From positions 26,369 to 90,368 of the IMG/VR virus record IMGVR_UViG_3300036937_000041: a DNA stretch of 64,000 nucleotides, one strand, 5' to 3'. Both the position numbers and the translations under genes were made by a program. The stretch is from a virus. Positions 39,756 through 48,589 of the stretch are shown piece by piece; the first letter of the stretch is position 1; each line of letters starts with the position of its first letter. The notes under the pieces were generated by a model. That model saw nothing but the letters and a program-made list of their open reading frames with translations, searched no databases and was not told the DNA's origin.

Positions 39756-40190
39756 CTACCCCTCAGGAGGATAATAGGCTCTTGGTCGCGCAAAATATAG
39801 GTAGACAAGACATGCCATTTGCTGCCGGGTGGCCCCCCATTTATCGGCGATGTCCAGTAGATCTTCGGAATTTTTTAGCTCCCAGATCAGAATGTCATCG
39901 AAGGTCTTGAACAACCGGGGGCCGACCAGCTCCCCGGCCGCGTACTTTTCGAGCAGAACGGCGCGCACCAGATTCAGGTCAGAGATCCCAAATTTCAGGC
40001 GCAGGGCGTCGACCACGGTCTCGCTCACCGGCAACCCATCTTGTTCAAGAATGCGCTGCAGCTGTTCGAGCACCTGCACGTCCTCCCGTTTAAACGACAC
40101 GGCGATCGTCTTGGCCGTGCGCCTCCGCTGGCCGTCGAGCTTGTACTTACGGCCGGAGGTCGGCCGTGGCAAATGTTTTCTTTGCGGCAT
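39756..40190 (-). CDS. Putative DNA-binding protein
   Basis: A 144-aa protein with a very basic N-terminus (PQRKHLPRPTSGRKYKLDGQ) and a segment (TIAVSFKREDVQVLEQLQRI, then VSETVVDALRLKFG) compatible with a ribbon-helix-helix or similar fold. It borders the AT-rich island and may bind it. AAAGGAATATA precedes the ATG. Confidence 0.5.
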   Translation of the reverse strand: MPQRKHLPRPTSGRKYKLDGQRRRTAKTIAVSFKREDVQVLEQLQRILEQDGLPVSETVVDALRLKFGISDLNLVRAVLLEKYAAGELVGPRLFKTFDDILIWELKNSEDLLDIADKWGATRQQMACLVYLYFARPRAYYPPEG

Positions 40191-42000
40191 TATATTCCTT
40201 TTCGTCTACAATCTTCAACTCATATTTGGGCTCACCCGCGTAGATCTGTCTGCGGATCTCCGAGTGCTTGGTGCACATAGAGCCCTGGTCATCATCATAA
40301 AAATCGTAAAGTGTAGCGTAATCTTTGTCCTTGGATACTCTGAGCACCCGCCCGAGCTTTTGGATCGTCGCCTTCATGCTCTTGCCCCCACCGGCGATGA
40401 TCAGCGTGTCGATGGCGGGCATGTCAAATCCTTCTTTGAATATCGTTCCGATCAATATTTTGCCATTGGATTTCACGTCCGATATTCCTCGATCGCGCTC
40501 CTGCTTGGTGTGCCCGCCGGTCAGAAACACACACCGATCTTCCCCTATCTCGTGGGCGAGCTTCCACCCCTGATCTTTTATTCGCTCGACGATGATCAGC
40601 ACGTGGGCTCCCCGAGCCTGGCAGTCCAGGGCGAGGTCGACGATTATCTGGTTGCGCCGCTCGTTGTTCAATATGTTGTACTCATAGGCGCCCGGTTCCT
40701 TGACGCCGGTGCGCACCAGCTTTCCCTCAACTTTTTCGTATATGTACTTTGTGGCCCAGACGGTGCGCGCCGGAGAGCATATGCGGATCATCGTGGCCCG
40801 TACCGGGCACAGCACATTGCGATCGATCAGATCGGATACGCCAATGCTGGAGATCACGCGGCCGCACACCGATTCGAGGACAAACTGATTATTCGGCGAA
40901 TCAGCGGTGTTCAGCGTGGCGCTCATCCCAAATCGATAATAGGCGGGGATGGCCATCGCCACCTCCCACCAAGTGTTTGACAAGTTTTCCTTCTGAACCC
41001 ACTTCCCGGTGTACTTATCTCGAACATTTTGAGCCCCGCTGCACGCCGTATGATGACATTCGTCGATGAACATCAGCTTAAACCTGTTCACCAGGTCGCC
41101 AAACCTCGGCCACGAACGCACTAGGTCGAGCGCAATACCGGGGTCGATTACCGTCGGGATCTTCAGCTCATGCCGTTGGCGCTCCGGAGCAGCCTCATAC
41201 AGCTCTTGGTTGCACCTCGACCACTCCCGGCCGTCCTTCACATAGTACTCAGATGTATATTCGACTACGCACTCGGGAACCTGGGTGGCAAAGTAGGTGA
41301 AGCACCTTCTGTACTCACCGTCGGAGGTCATCAGCGGAGCACACTCTTCGACGACCCGCCGGATCTCCGAGCGTTTGAACACGCTGTACAACGTCTGCTG
41401 GGTGGCGATTATTATCGGCGCCCCCGGGTTCAACCGCTTTCCCTCGCCGAGCATGCCCACCGCATGCTCCCCAAAGTAGTCTTGAAATTTGGTGTACGTC
41501 TGGTTGACCAGGGTAAGGTTGGGGACGATCACCAGCGAATCGACTTTGAGCCGGTCGATAACCCTGGCCATGATCACGGTCTTGCCCGCGCCAGTAGGAT
41601 AGTGGAGGAGACCGCGCCCGACCTTAATCGCATCATCTACGGCGAGCTCCTGGAAGGAATAGTCAGCTTGACTGGTGGGCAACGAGGGTAGGCTCAGCCG
41701 AAGATCCGGGTGGTCGTCCGCTCCCGGTTTTTCACGCCGGTCGTCAAACGATACTTGGGCTCCAGCTGTTTTAGCAGCCGCATAAACTCGGGGCAGCAGA
41801 CCCGTCGGAAAGTCCCGGCTTTCCGATCGATAATAATGTACATCTCGCTCTTTCCACTCACCGTGGGCCGCGCCTTTCCTCTTTGAGTAGTAGCGGATGA
41901 CAATTTTTGTCGCCCGCACAATCGTATCCAAATCCTGACCGCCGGTTTCACCCGTGATCTCCACCCGAGTATACAGATTGTCAATCAGTAAGTTTATCAT
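40147..42000 (-). CDS. SF2 DNA helicase, UvsW-like
   Basis: A 617-aa helicase. Q-like region SFQELAVDDAIKVGRGLL, motif I PTGAGKT at 135-141, motif II IDECHH, motif III MSATL, motif V GTIFKEGFDMPAID, motif VI QKLGRVLR. An insertion of ~100 residues lies between motifs Ia and II. UvsW-type helicases remodel branched DNA and R-loops, and in T4 help switch from origin to recombination-dependent initiation; a similar role fits the gp46/47 and resolvase genes here. Confidence 0.85.
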   Translation of the reverse strand: MINLLIDNLYTRVEITGETGGQDLDTIVRATKIVIRYYSKRKGAAHGEWKERDVHYYRSESRDFPTGLLPRVYAAAKTAGAQVSFDDRREKPGADDHPDLRLSLPSLPTSQADYSFQELAVDDAIKVGRGLLHYPTGAGKTVIMARVIDRLKVDSLVIVPNLTLVNQTYTKFQDYFGEHAVGMLGEGKRLNPGAPIIIATQQTLYSVFKRSEIRRVVEECAPLMTSDGEYRRCFTYFATQVPECVVEYTSEYYVKDGREWSRCNQELYEAAPERQRHELKIPTVIDPGIALDLVRSWPRFGDLVNRFKLMFIDECHHTACSGAQNVRDKYTGKWVQKENLSNTWWEVAMAIPAYYRFGMSATLNTADSPNNQFVLESVCGRVISSIGVSDLIDRNVLCPVRATMIRICSPARTVWATKYIYEKVEGKLVRTGVKEPGAYEYNILNNERRNQIIVDLALDCQARGAHVLIIVERIKDQGWKLAHEIGEDRCVFLTGGHTKQERDRGISDVKSNGKILIGTIFKEGFDMPAIDTLIIAGGGKSMKATIQKLGRVLRVSKDKDYATLYDFYDDDQGSMCTKHSEIRRQIYAGEPKYELKIVDEKEYNAAKKTFATADLRP

Positions 42001-42018
42001 ATCACACGCTTTGCCTTT

Positions 42019-42048
42019 AATATACGCTCATAATTTTGATTTTGTCAA
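42019..42048 (-). promoter_or_regulatory. Promoter TTGACA-18-GCG-TATATT
   Basis: Consensus -35 TTGACA at 42043-42048, 18-nt spacer, -10 TATATT at 42019-42024, upstream of the SF2 helicase start. Confidence 0.75.
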
Positions 42049-42071
42049 GCCAAATCGCAAAAAAGAGCACG

Positions 42072-42191
42072 CTATTTTACCAAGGTAATGGTCAGGGTGA
42101 GCAGCGCCCACCCGCCGAGCAGCATGGCCACCCCGATGGCGATCATCTTGGCCATCGTGCGGCCGTTCATTCGCGTTCCAAGCACATACAT
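42072..42191 (-). CDS. 39-aa single-pass membrane protein
   Basis: MYVLGTRMNGRTMAKMIAIG then VAMLLGGWALLTLTITLVK: basic N-terminus and one hydrophobic helix. GAAAGGAGACACACAA precedes the ATG. Unknown role. Confidence 0.55.
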   Translation of the reverse strand: MYVLGTRMNGRTMAKMIAIGVAMLLGGWALLTLTITLVK

Positions 42192-42205
42192 TTGTGTGTC
42201 TCCTT

Positions 42206-43117
42206 TCAGAATGGAAGGTCGTCGTCGGCGGTCAGGCTTGCGTGTGTGGCCGCCTGCGGCGGCTCGTGTTCAACGTACTCGGCGAAGCCGTCCTGTGGGC
42301 GCCTGCCCTCGACAGCCAGCATAAAGTACTCCTCTGCCCGCAGCTTCTTGCCCTGCGAAGTCGAGTACGGGCGGCAGACTATCTCGCACATCACCTCGCG
42401 CTGGCGCTCGCTGAACATCGTCAGCGGACGCCCGTTATCTAAATGATATAGCATATCCGAGATAAATCCGCTTGTCCGCCGTGGGTCCGCGGCGGACAGC
42501 AGGTCGGCAAGCCATATGTTTTCGGTCTTTGCCCGCCGATATGCTTCATGTCGTTGGTGGACAAACCCACGGAGATCGACCTCCGAGTATGCTCCGTCAA
42601 GTGCTCGGCGGATCTTCTGCGCCCCCTCCTCATACCACTTGATTTGTGATCGTATTCGCACATACTTGTTCCGCTTTTGTGGACAGTGGCCACCCCGGGC
42701 AGCCCACCAGAGATCTGACGGCATTCGAAGATCGGCCTCCACATACAGATCGGCGATCAAGCTCATCCTCAACCACAGGCGAGCATACTCGGTCTCTACC
42801 TCGGTATATCGTTTGTCCAGCACGGCCTGGGCCGCTCGTTTTTTCTCCTCTTTGGCCTGCGCTACCAGCTCGGCCGCCCGGGCTCTCATCTTCCGCGCAT
42901 CCTCTGGTCGATATTCTTCATAGTGCATAATACAATGACTACCGAGCATCCGGCGTTCGCCAGTGCGATCGTGCTTCACCTCGTACTCGAATCGAATCGG
43001 GTGCCCGCAAACGCAGACGCCCGTCGCGGCCTCAAGGTCATAGATATGGCCCGTCCAGGTCCACGCCTGTGGTTCCCCGTCCAAGCCGGAGATCAGTCGT
43101 TGTCTATGGGTGGACAT
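42206..43117 (-). CDS. Zinc-site protein with SSB-like C-terminal tip
   Basis: A 303-aa protein. Residues 30-70 hold CVCGHPIRFEYEVKHD...MLGSHCIMHYEE, a zinc-binding segment seen in assorted phage proteins. A long basic helical middle follows. The last residues are ADDDLPF, matching the acidic Asp-Asp-Asp-(Ile/Leu)-Pro-Phe tip by which bacterial SSB recruits partner enzymes. It may bind DNA, or mimic SSB to capture host proteins. ATG at 43117 overlaps the upstream stop. Confidence 0.6.
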   Translation of the reverse strand: MSTHRQRLISGLDGEPQAWTWTGHIYDLEAATGVCVCGHPIRFEYEVKHDRTGERRMLGSHCIMHYEEYRPEDARKMRARAAELVAQAKEEKKRAAQAVLDKRYTEVETEYARLWLRMSLIADLYVEADLRMPSDLWWAARGGHCPQKRNKYVRIRSQIKWYEEGAQKIRRALDGAYSEVDLRGFVHQRHEAYRRAKTENIWLADLLSAADPRRTSGFISDMLYHLDNGRPLTMFSERQREVMCEIVCRPYSTSQGKKLRAEEYFMLAVEGRRPQDGFAEYVEHEPPQAATHASLTADDDLPF

Positions 43118-43811
43118 TGTGGCGCCCCCTATACCTTCTCCTATTATCATCGTTGATTTTCTGCGCAGCACATTTGAGGCATCGTTTCCTTCGATAGGTG
43201 ATAACCACACCGCAGTCAAGACAATGATTGTCGGGGCGATTTGCTTTGATTCTGATTTTTCTCTCCAGTGTTTTTCTATACTGTTCTTTCTTTGCACAAG
43301 CAGGACATCGCTTTCTGTGATAAGGAAAACCGATAAGCACATTACAGTCAACGCAGCGTTTTGGGTTCTCCGCTCTTCTGCGCTGTCGGCGCTCCCGTGC
43401 TTTGGCGTATCTCCGTGCAGCCCACTCAGGATCGTTTTTCAGCCGTTGCTGCACATAATTATGGATATAATCCTTACAACGATCATTGGTTACCTTCTTG
43501 CGACATTTCAAAGAGCAATATTTACTCTTATGCTTGCCCAGAGGTGCTCCGCAGTTTGCACACTTTCCCGGTTCTTTTTGTTCGTTCACCACCGACGGTC
43601 TGCGTCTACTCGGGATGGTGAACATGATATCCCCCGGCGCAATCCATATCTGTTGCGCGAGATCTTCTGGGCAACTAGTTATATTGGTCCAGTGTCTTGC
43701 GATGATCTCCGCATCTACACGGCGTAGCCCACGCTTTTCCAGCAATCGGGCAAACTCAGTCTCATTATATCCCGCCTTTTTGAACAGCTTGGTCAAGTTC
43801 AAGTTTTTCAT
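43104..43811 (-). CDS. Multi-zinc-ribbon protein with N-terminal HTH-like segment
   Basis: A 235-aa basic protein. The N-terminus (LTKLFKKAGYNETEFARLLE) resembles a helix-turn-helix. Three zinc modules follow: CANCGAPLGK...YCSLKC, RCVDCNVLIG...RCPAC and HCLDCGVV...RCLKC. Likely nucleic-acid binding; function unknown. ATGA overlap with the upstream gene. Confidence 0.6.
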   Translation of the reverse strand: MKNLNLTKLFKKAGYNETEFARLLEKRGLRRVDAEIIARHWTNITSCPEDLAQQIWIAPGDIMFTIPSRRRPSVVNEQKEPGKCANCGAPLGKHKSKYCSLKCRKKVTNDRCKDYIHNYVQQRLKNDPEWAARRYAKARERRQRRRAENPKRCVDCNVLIGFPYHRKRCPACAKKEQYRKTLERKIRIKANRPDNHCLDCGVVITYRRKRCLKCAAQKINDDNRRRYRGRHNVHP

Positions 43812-43993
43812 CTTTTGTCCGCTCTCCAGTAGTCACGCCGTTCGCCGTCGATAATTCCGTTGACAAGCGCGTCAAATTTATCATCTGGAACGCTCGGGCA
43901 GCACCGCGCAATCTCCCTGTTGGTACTCTGGCTGCCCAACCGTCCGGCCAGTCCGAGTCTAAACCCAGTCTGAAATGCTTCGCCTGTTGTCAT
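43808..43993 (-). CDS. Hypothetical protein
   Basis: A 61-aa protein (MTTGEAFQTGFRLGLAGRLG...) of the small phage type with a Gly-rich helix near the start. ATG at 43993 is weakly signalled (GTAGGTGTGCCC). Not recognised. Confidence 0.5.
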   Translation of the reverse strand: MTTGEAFQTGFRLGLAGRLGSQSTNREIARCCPSVPDDKFDALVNGIIDGERRDYWRADKR

Positions 43994-44001
43994 GGGCACA
44001 C

Positions 44002-44271
44002 CTACTCGGTAAAGATTTGAAATGAGCATGGCGGGTCGTTGGGGCGAACCCGATGTGACTCGGCGCCCAGCTGCGCGCACTGCCACCAACCAGCGAGTGA
44101 TGAGTTTCGCCGCAGTTTCTCCCCGCAGAGCGGACACTCGCCGGTGGCGACGATCTTCCGCGCCTCGGCGAGCCTGATCTCACGTTCTGCCTTGGCGCAG
44201 GGGCTGCACTTCGTCGCATACTTAGATATACGCTTTCCACAAGTGCATCGGTTAATCTTTTTGGGTTCCAT
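44002..44271 (-). CDS. Double zinc-ribbon protein
   Basis: An 89-aa protein with CTCGKRISKYATKCSPC and CPLCGEKLRRN. Starts just after the upstream stop. Possibly nucleic-acid binding. Confidence 0.55.
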   Translation of the reverse strand: MEPKKINRCTCGKRISKYATKCSPCAKAEREIRLAEARKIVATGECPLCGEKLRRNSSLAGWWQCAQLGAESHRVRPNDPPCSFQIFTE

Positions 44272-44272
44272 G

Positions 44273-44584
44273 CTAAATCGCTTTCTGTACGGTTTCTGGG
44301 TCCTGCGTGTAACATTGAAAACGAAGAATGTCGATGAAGTCATTCATGCTCTTCTCGCTGTCGCTAGTCGGCGCGGAATCGCCGCCGGTCACCCTGTAGG
44401 TTATCCAAACAGATGTGTTGATTTCGTCAAATCGGACCCTAATGCTGGTCACCGTGATAATGGTTCCGCGTCCCAGGGAGTAGAAGTTGCTTCCAACCCG
44501 AACATCGAAAGAGTCTTTGTGGTAGCGGTTCGAAAGCCTGTACTCGATCGTGCGCATTCTCTCTTTTGCGGTTAGCTTTTTCAT
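44273..44584 (-). CDS. Hypothetical protein
   Basis: A 103-aa protein with a basic helical start (MKKLTAKERMRTIEYRL) and a beta-rich middle (GTIITVTSIRVRFDEINTSV). AAAGGGTTTTGAGA precedes the ATG. It is the first gene after the tail module and has its own strong promoter. Confidence 0.6.
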   Translation of the reverse strand: MKKLTAKERMRTIEYRLSNRYHKDSFDVRVGSNFYSLGRGTIITVTSIRVRFDEINTSVWITYRVTGGDSAPTSDSEKSMNDFIDILRFQCYTQDPETVQKAI

Positions 44585-44615
44585 TCTCAAAACCCTTTCA
44601 TTTTTAATCTACCAT

Positions 44616-44644
44616 ATGATACGCCATTTATTCCAATTTGTCAA
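44616..44644 (-). promoter_or_regulatory. Promoter TTGACA-17-GCG-TATCAT
   Basis: Consensus -35 TTGACA at 44639-44644, 17-nt spacer ending GCG, -10 TATCAT at 44616-44621. It starts transcription of the block leftward of the tail genes. The rest of the 125-nt gap (44585-44709) is AT-rich and holds only a weak inverted repeat near 44687. Confidence 0.75.
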
Positions 44645-44709
44645 GCACTTTTTGTAAATAAGTGACAAATAAATACAGAGGACAACCATTTGAATGGTAA
44701 AGACTTAGC

Positions 44710-47700
44710 CTAATATGCGGAGATACCGCTTAAGGTCAGGGTAGTTGTGTTGCCCTTAATATCGTGGGATATGGCCTGAATCCGAAAGCTTTCGCGCAGG
44801 CCCGCCGATGAGTCGAAGATCAGGGGGAGAACCACGTCGATCTGGGTCAGATCTCCGTCGTCGTTGACTATGTCGACATAGGGGGTAAGTGGTAAGCTTA
44901 TGGTGAGCAAAAACTTAGGGTTCGAATAGTAGTAGATTACCCGGTTGGCCAGCTCTTTGGCGATCTCCCTGGAGATAAACGGGTTATCTATATCAAATTC
45001 GCTGCGACCGTACCGCTGACCGCTGTCCCCGGCCATCACGACCTGCAGGCTTCCCGCGTCCTCGGCCAGCGTCTGCCCCGGGCAGTCGACGATAATCCGA
45101 TCCCCCGGTATGAACTCCTGGGTGTAGTTGACCTCGGCCGTCCCCGTTCCGGCCTCAAATTTCATGAACACATGTGTGTCCCCTATTTCGCCCGAATAGT
45201 CGAAGTTTGGCGACCAATATGCGTAGACGACCTCCCCGCCCGCCGGGGTCGAGTGCCAGGCGGCCGTGCCCGAATTTTCAAGCTGCTCGACCGTGAACGT
45301 ACGATCGTTGTCCCACGCGGTCACCCGATATTCATGGTAGTCGTTTGACAGCCTGACTATGTGCCCGGGGCGCAGCGGCGTGGCCAACCCGGAGGCCAGG
45401 GTAAACGACGTACTGTCCGCGCTGGCCACGTAGCCGATGCCCTCGTCGCTCCAGTTGGTACGCGCGTACGCGCTGTCAATCTGGTACGATCTGCCGACGG
45501 TCAACGTCGTCGCATCAGCGATGGCGACCCCAAAAGCCGAGTCGATATCAATCTCCGCCGGATCTTGGGACACGCTGGTGATCGTCCGGGTCAGCACCTC
45601 GCCCGTGCTCTCATCGATCATGCTCACAAAATCGTGCGCGTGCACCCCCTCGTCGGCCACCCCCGAGGTGCCCAGGGTTCCCCCGCCGAACACCGAGTTG
45701 AGGGGGATCGTCGTCGCCGAGGCCAGTACGGCGCCACGGACAGTCACCTCAATCTCCTGGTTGATCACACTATATTTCCATTTGCTCAACCCATTGTCTG
45801 GGTTGCCGCCCGCCACGCAGTAGACGAGTATCTTTTTCTTCGCCGTATCCCGCTGCTCCACCGAGTAGGGAATGAAGTCGAGTGTCTGCGCATTTTTATT
45901 CTGAGAGTTCTTGTCCGTGCGCTCAATGGTGGTCAACACGCTGGGGTCCGGCCCCACGAACTTGGTCGTGTACACGTGGACCTTGACAATGTTGTACACT
46001 CTGCCATACCCGTTGTCCAGCGATATTCCTTTGAACACCGATCTATCATACCCATCTTGATACCCGCCAATCGTGTAGTCGGCGGTACTCGACGTGTATA
46101 TTCGTGGCGTGTACCTGAAGTTCCCCTCACGGTCAAAGAACGACAGGCCATCCCGAGACTGTGATAGGTCTTTGATGATATCCCATTTTGTCTTATCTTG
46201 GAAATATGCGTATTCAACTATGTCGGAAATGCTATCATCAACCTTGAACAGCACATATTTTCCGGGCGCGTACGTGTAGTTGATCTCCAGCGGACCGATC
46301 GGGCTCGTCACCCCATACAGCTCGGGGACGGTCGTGTACGCCTGGTTGAGCGCCAGCCCGGAGAGCAGCCCCGATTCATTGGCGACAATCGAAGACTCTG
46401 TCAACGCATCACACGTACCATCACTTCCGGTAGACGCGGCGGTCAACTTATATATCTTTCCCTCACCTACGGCGTAGCAATATAGCACATCGGTATCCTG
46501 TTCATCGGCGACAAAACCAGTGAAAGGCATAGACGAAAACCGCAGCTTCTTCGCCGCCGTGTACTGGGTATGACTCGCTCCGTACAGATCATATATGCTT
46601 ATGATGACCAATGCGTATACACCTGTTTTTCGATTAAACAGAGAAAGAGCAACGTGATTATTCTGTGATTGAAATGTGGTCAGGCTGCCCGGCCATGAGG
46701 TCAACGAGTCTGTATTGTGCTCAAATGCGCAGCCGTTAATCACAGTCCAGTACTGATCATCTCCGGTCTCATCGGTAAACATAGCCTCATAACTTGTGTA
46801 AAACGGAGAAGATGAAAATGAAAAGTTATTAAGATCAATCAGATTGATGTACGTTGGGAGTACTCCGTTGTCGTTATCAAGATAGATATCATTTCTGATA
46901 CTAAACCAAAAAGCTGTTCGGGTTGCTGATCCTCCATGAAAAAGGGCGAGCGGATAGCGCCGCTCCGACCCGGTGGCCGCGGGCGCCGACGTGTATCTAT
47001 GGGTTGATGTTCCGGAAACCGTGTCAGTACATAGGTATGTTGCCTGTTCATCCGAGGACAGGTTCCCCGCCGAGTCGAGCGGGTAAATGTATCCATTACC
47101 CGACAGAGCATACTGAAAATAGTAGAGCAGCTTCGTCCCCGATGCATAGTACGGGGAGAGCATAACGCACGGATGTTGCCCGGCGAAGTAGCGCAAGCCC
47201 ACAGCAAGATTATTATCTGAGCTTACTGCCAAATGGGTTATCATCCCCGCAGAGCAAAAATTAAAATCAGCTTTTCCAGATACAGAAATATCATCCTGCT
47301 CTACGGCCCCAGATGTTTGTTGGGCAAGTATCTCCGAGGTGTCGAGTGCCTGATAGTATACTTTCTTTGTCGAAGGCGTTGTCGGACCCTGACATATTCC
47401 AACATGCTGCGGGAACGGGATAAACACGTTCTCATGCTCTCTAGTAGCGTAACTAGATTCATATCCAATGAAGTTTGTGGCCGGAGTTCCTCCGAGCGTG
47501 TAGGCCGTCCGAACAATGTAGTTAAAAGGTTCTACTGCTGATGTGGCTTTTGCTGTCAGCGTGGTTCCCGTCCCAGGCCAAGTATATGATGAAGCTCCAA
47601 GACCCGTTCGAGTTCTATTAGATGAAAACGTTTCCCAATATGCATCTTCATACGCGACGATCACCAGCTGATCGTTATCATCATCGTAAAAGATATGTCT

Positions 47701-48588
47701 AATATTTTGCGAAGAACTAATCGTGGAATCGTTTATCAGTCCATAAACACCTGTACTCGGATCATATGACCAGAGTTGATTGTCACACCCAAGGTAGAGC
47801 TTGCCCCCGGTGCTCGCCACATTGGCGAAGCAGATGGCGCGGGCGTACAACCCCAGGCTATTCCACTTGGTGCCATCCCACAGGGGTGGGCGCCCCAGAT
47901 TGGATACGGCGAGCACGTTGTTCAACGTCGGTATCGATGGTGACTTGTCTATGTCGTACGTGCTGGGCAGACTGCCCTCGACCCCATACTCGGATAGCAG
48001 TATCTGCTCGATCAAAAACGATACCGATCTGTATGAATACCAGTCGTACCCGTTTCTAATCCCACCCGCATCCTTTTTCTGCAGACGACCATCCTGTGAT
48101 ATGAGCTTTAGAGATATTGATTCTCCAAGTATATCGGGTATGACATCGTCGATGAAAAAATGGCCAATCGATTCTTCTTGAATGGTGTCCCGTGGTCCGT
48201 CCTGCGCATCGGTTATTAACGTGTTTACGGGGATGCGAACCTGTACGCATATCTTGCACTCTCGGCCTTTGAGCACCGGTCGTTTATACCCGATAGAGAC
48301 CTCAAAGGATGCCGCGGCCCCCTGGACGGTCCGCAGCGCGGTGGGCAGCGGACGATTGAAATACCCATCTCCGTTGCGCAACGTTACGTTCTGAATGGTG
48401 GTCACCAACGTGCCCAGCCCGATCTCAACCTTGTTCGATATCACGCCCACGGAGGACAGACGATCGGCCCCGTTGCCCGTTTTATCCGAGAAGTCGACCC
48501 ACGCTCCATTAAGATCTTTGACGTAGAGTTTAGGATCATACCGGATGTTCCTAGAGTTTACAAGAGTTTGCATCAGGTCGACGGCCAT
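44710..48588 (-). CDS. Large tail tip/baseplate-type protein
   Basis: A 1292-aa protein. The first ~200 residues and the last ~400 look like tail-hub beta domains (VISNKVEIGLGTLVTTIQNV; LTISLPLTPYVDIVNDDGDL). Residues ~220-800 are a Gly/Ser/Tyr-rich region with recurring LYLGCDNQLWSYDPSTG-like and LYCYAVGEGKIYKLT-like segments, suggesting a beta-propeller or receptor-reading insert. It lies at the end of the tail operon, where tip and host-recognition proteins are usual. AAGGAGTGCAGTAGG precedes the ATG. Confidence 0.65.
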   Translation of the reverse strand: MAVDLMQTLVNSRNIRYDPKLYVKDLNGAWVDFSDKTGNGADRLSSVGVISNKVEIGLGTLVTTIQNVTLRNGDGYFNRPLPTALRTVQGAAASFEVSIGYKRPVLKGRECKICVQVRIPVNTLITDAQDGPRDTIQEESIGHFFIDDVIPDILGESISLKLISQDGRLQKKDAGGIRNGYDWYSYRSVSFLIEQILLSEYGVEGSLPSTYDIDKSPSIPTLNNVLAVSNLGRPPLWDGTKWNSLGLYARAICFANVASTGGKLYLGCDNQLWSYDPSTGVYGLINDSTISSSQNIRHIFYDDDNDQLVIVAYEDAYWETFSSNRTRTGLGASSYTWPGTGTTLTAKATSAVEPFNYIVRTAYTLGGTPATNFIGYESSYATREHENVFIPFPQHVGICQGPTTPSTKKVYYQALDTSEILAQQTSGAVEQDDISVSGKADFNFCSAGMITHLAVSSDNNLAVGLRYFAGQHPCVMLSPYYASGTKLLYYFQYALSGNGYIYPLDSAGNLSSDEQATYLCTDTVSGTSTHRYTSAPAATGSERRYPLALFHGGSATRTAFWFSIRNDIYLDNDNGVLPTYINLIDLNNFSFSSSPFYTSYEAMFTDETGDDQYWTVINGCAFEHNTDSLTSWPGSLTTFQSQNNHVALSLFNRKTGVYALVIISIYDLYGASHTQYTAAKKLRFSSMPFTGFVADEQDTDVLYCYAVGEGKIYKLTAASTGSDGTCDALTESSIVANESGLLSGLALNQAYTTVPELYGVTSPIGPLEINYTYAPGKYVLFKVDDSISDIVEYAYFQDKTKWDIIKDLSQSRDGLSFFDREGNFRYTPRIYTSSTADYTIGGYQDGYDRSVFKGISLDNGYGRVYNIVKVHVYTTKFVGPDPSVLTTIERTDKNSQNKNAQTLDFIPYSVEQRDTAKKKILVYCVAGGNPDNGLSKWKYSVINQEIEVTVRGAVLASATTIPLNSVFGGGTLGTSGVADEGVHAHDFVSMIDESTGEVLTRTITSVSQDPAEIDIDSAFGVAIADATTLTVGRSYQIDSAYARTNWSDEGIGYVASADSTSFTLASGLATPLRPGHIVRLSNDYHEYRVTAWDNDRTFTVEQLENSGTAAWHSTPAGGEVVYAYWSPNFDYSGEIGDTHVFMKFEAGTGTAEVNYTQEFIPGDRIIVDCPGQTLAEDAGSLQVVMAGDSGQRYGRSEFDIDNPFISREIAKELANRVIYYYSNPKFLLTISLPLTPYVDIVNDDGDLTQIDVVLPLIFDSSAGLRESFRIQAISHDIKGNTTTLTLSGISAY

Positions 48589-48589
48589 C

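Noticed and set aside
44682-44700. ACCATT/AATGGT inverted repeat as a terminator of the tail operon
   Set aside because: The stem is 5-6 AT-rich pairs with a tiny loop and no following T-run on the minus strand; too weak to call.
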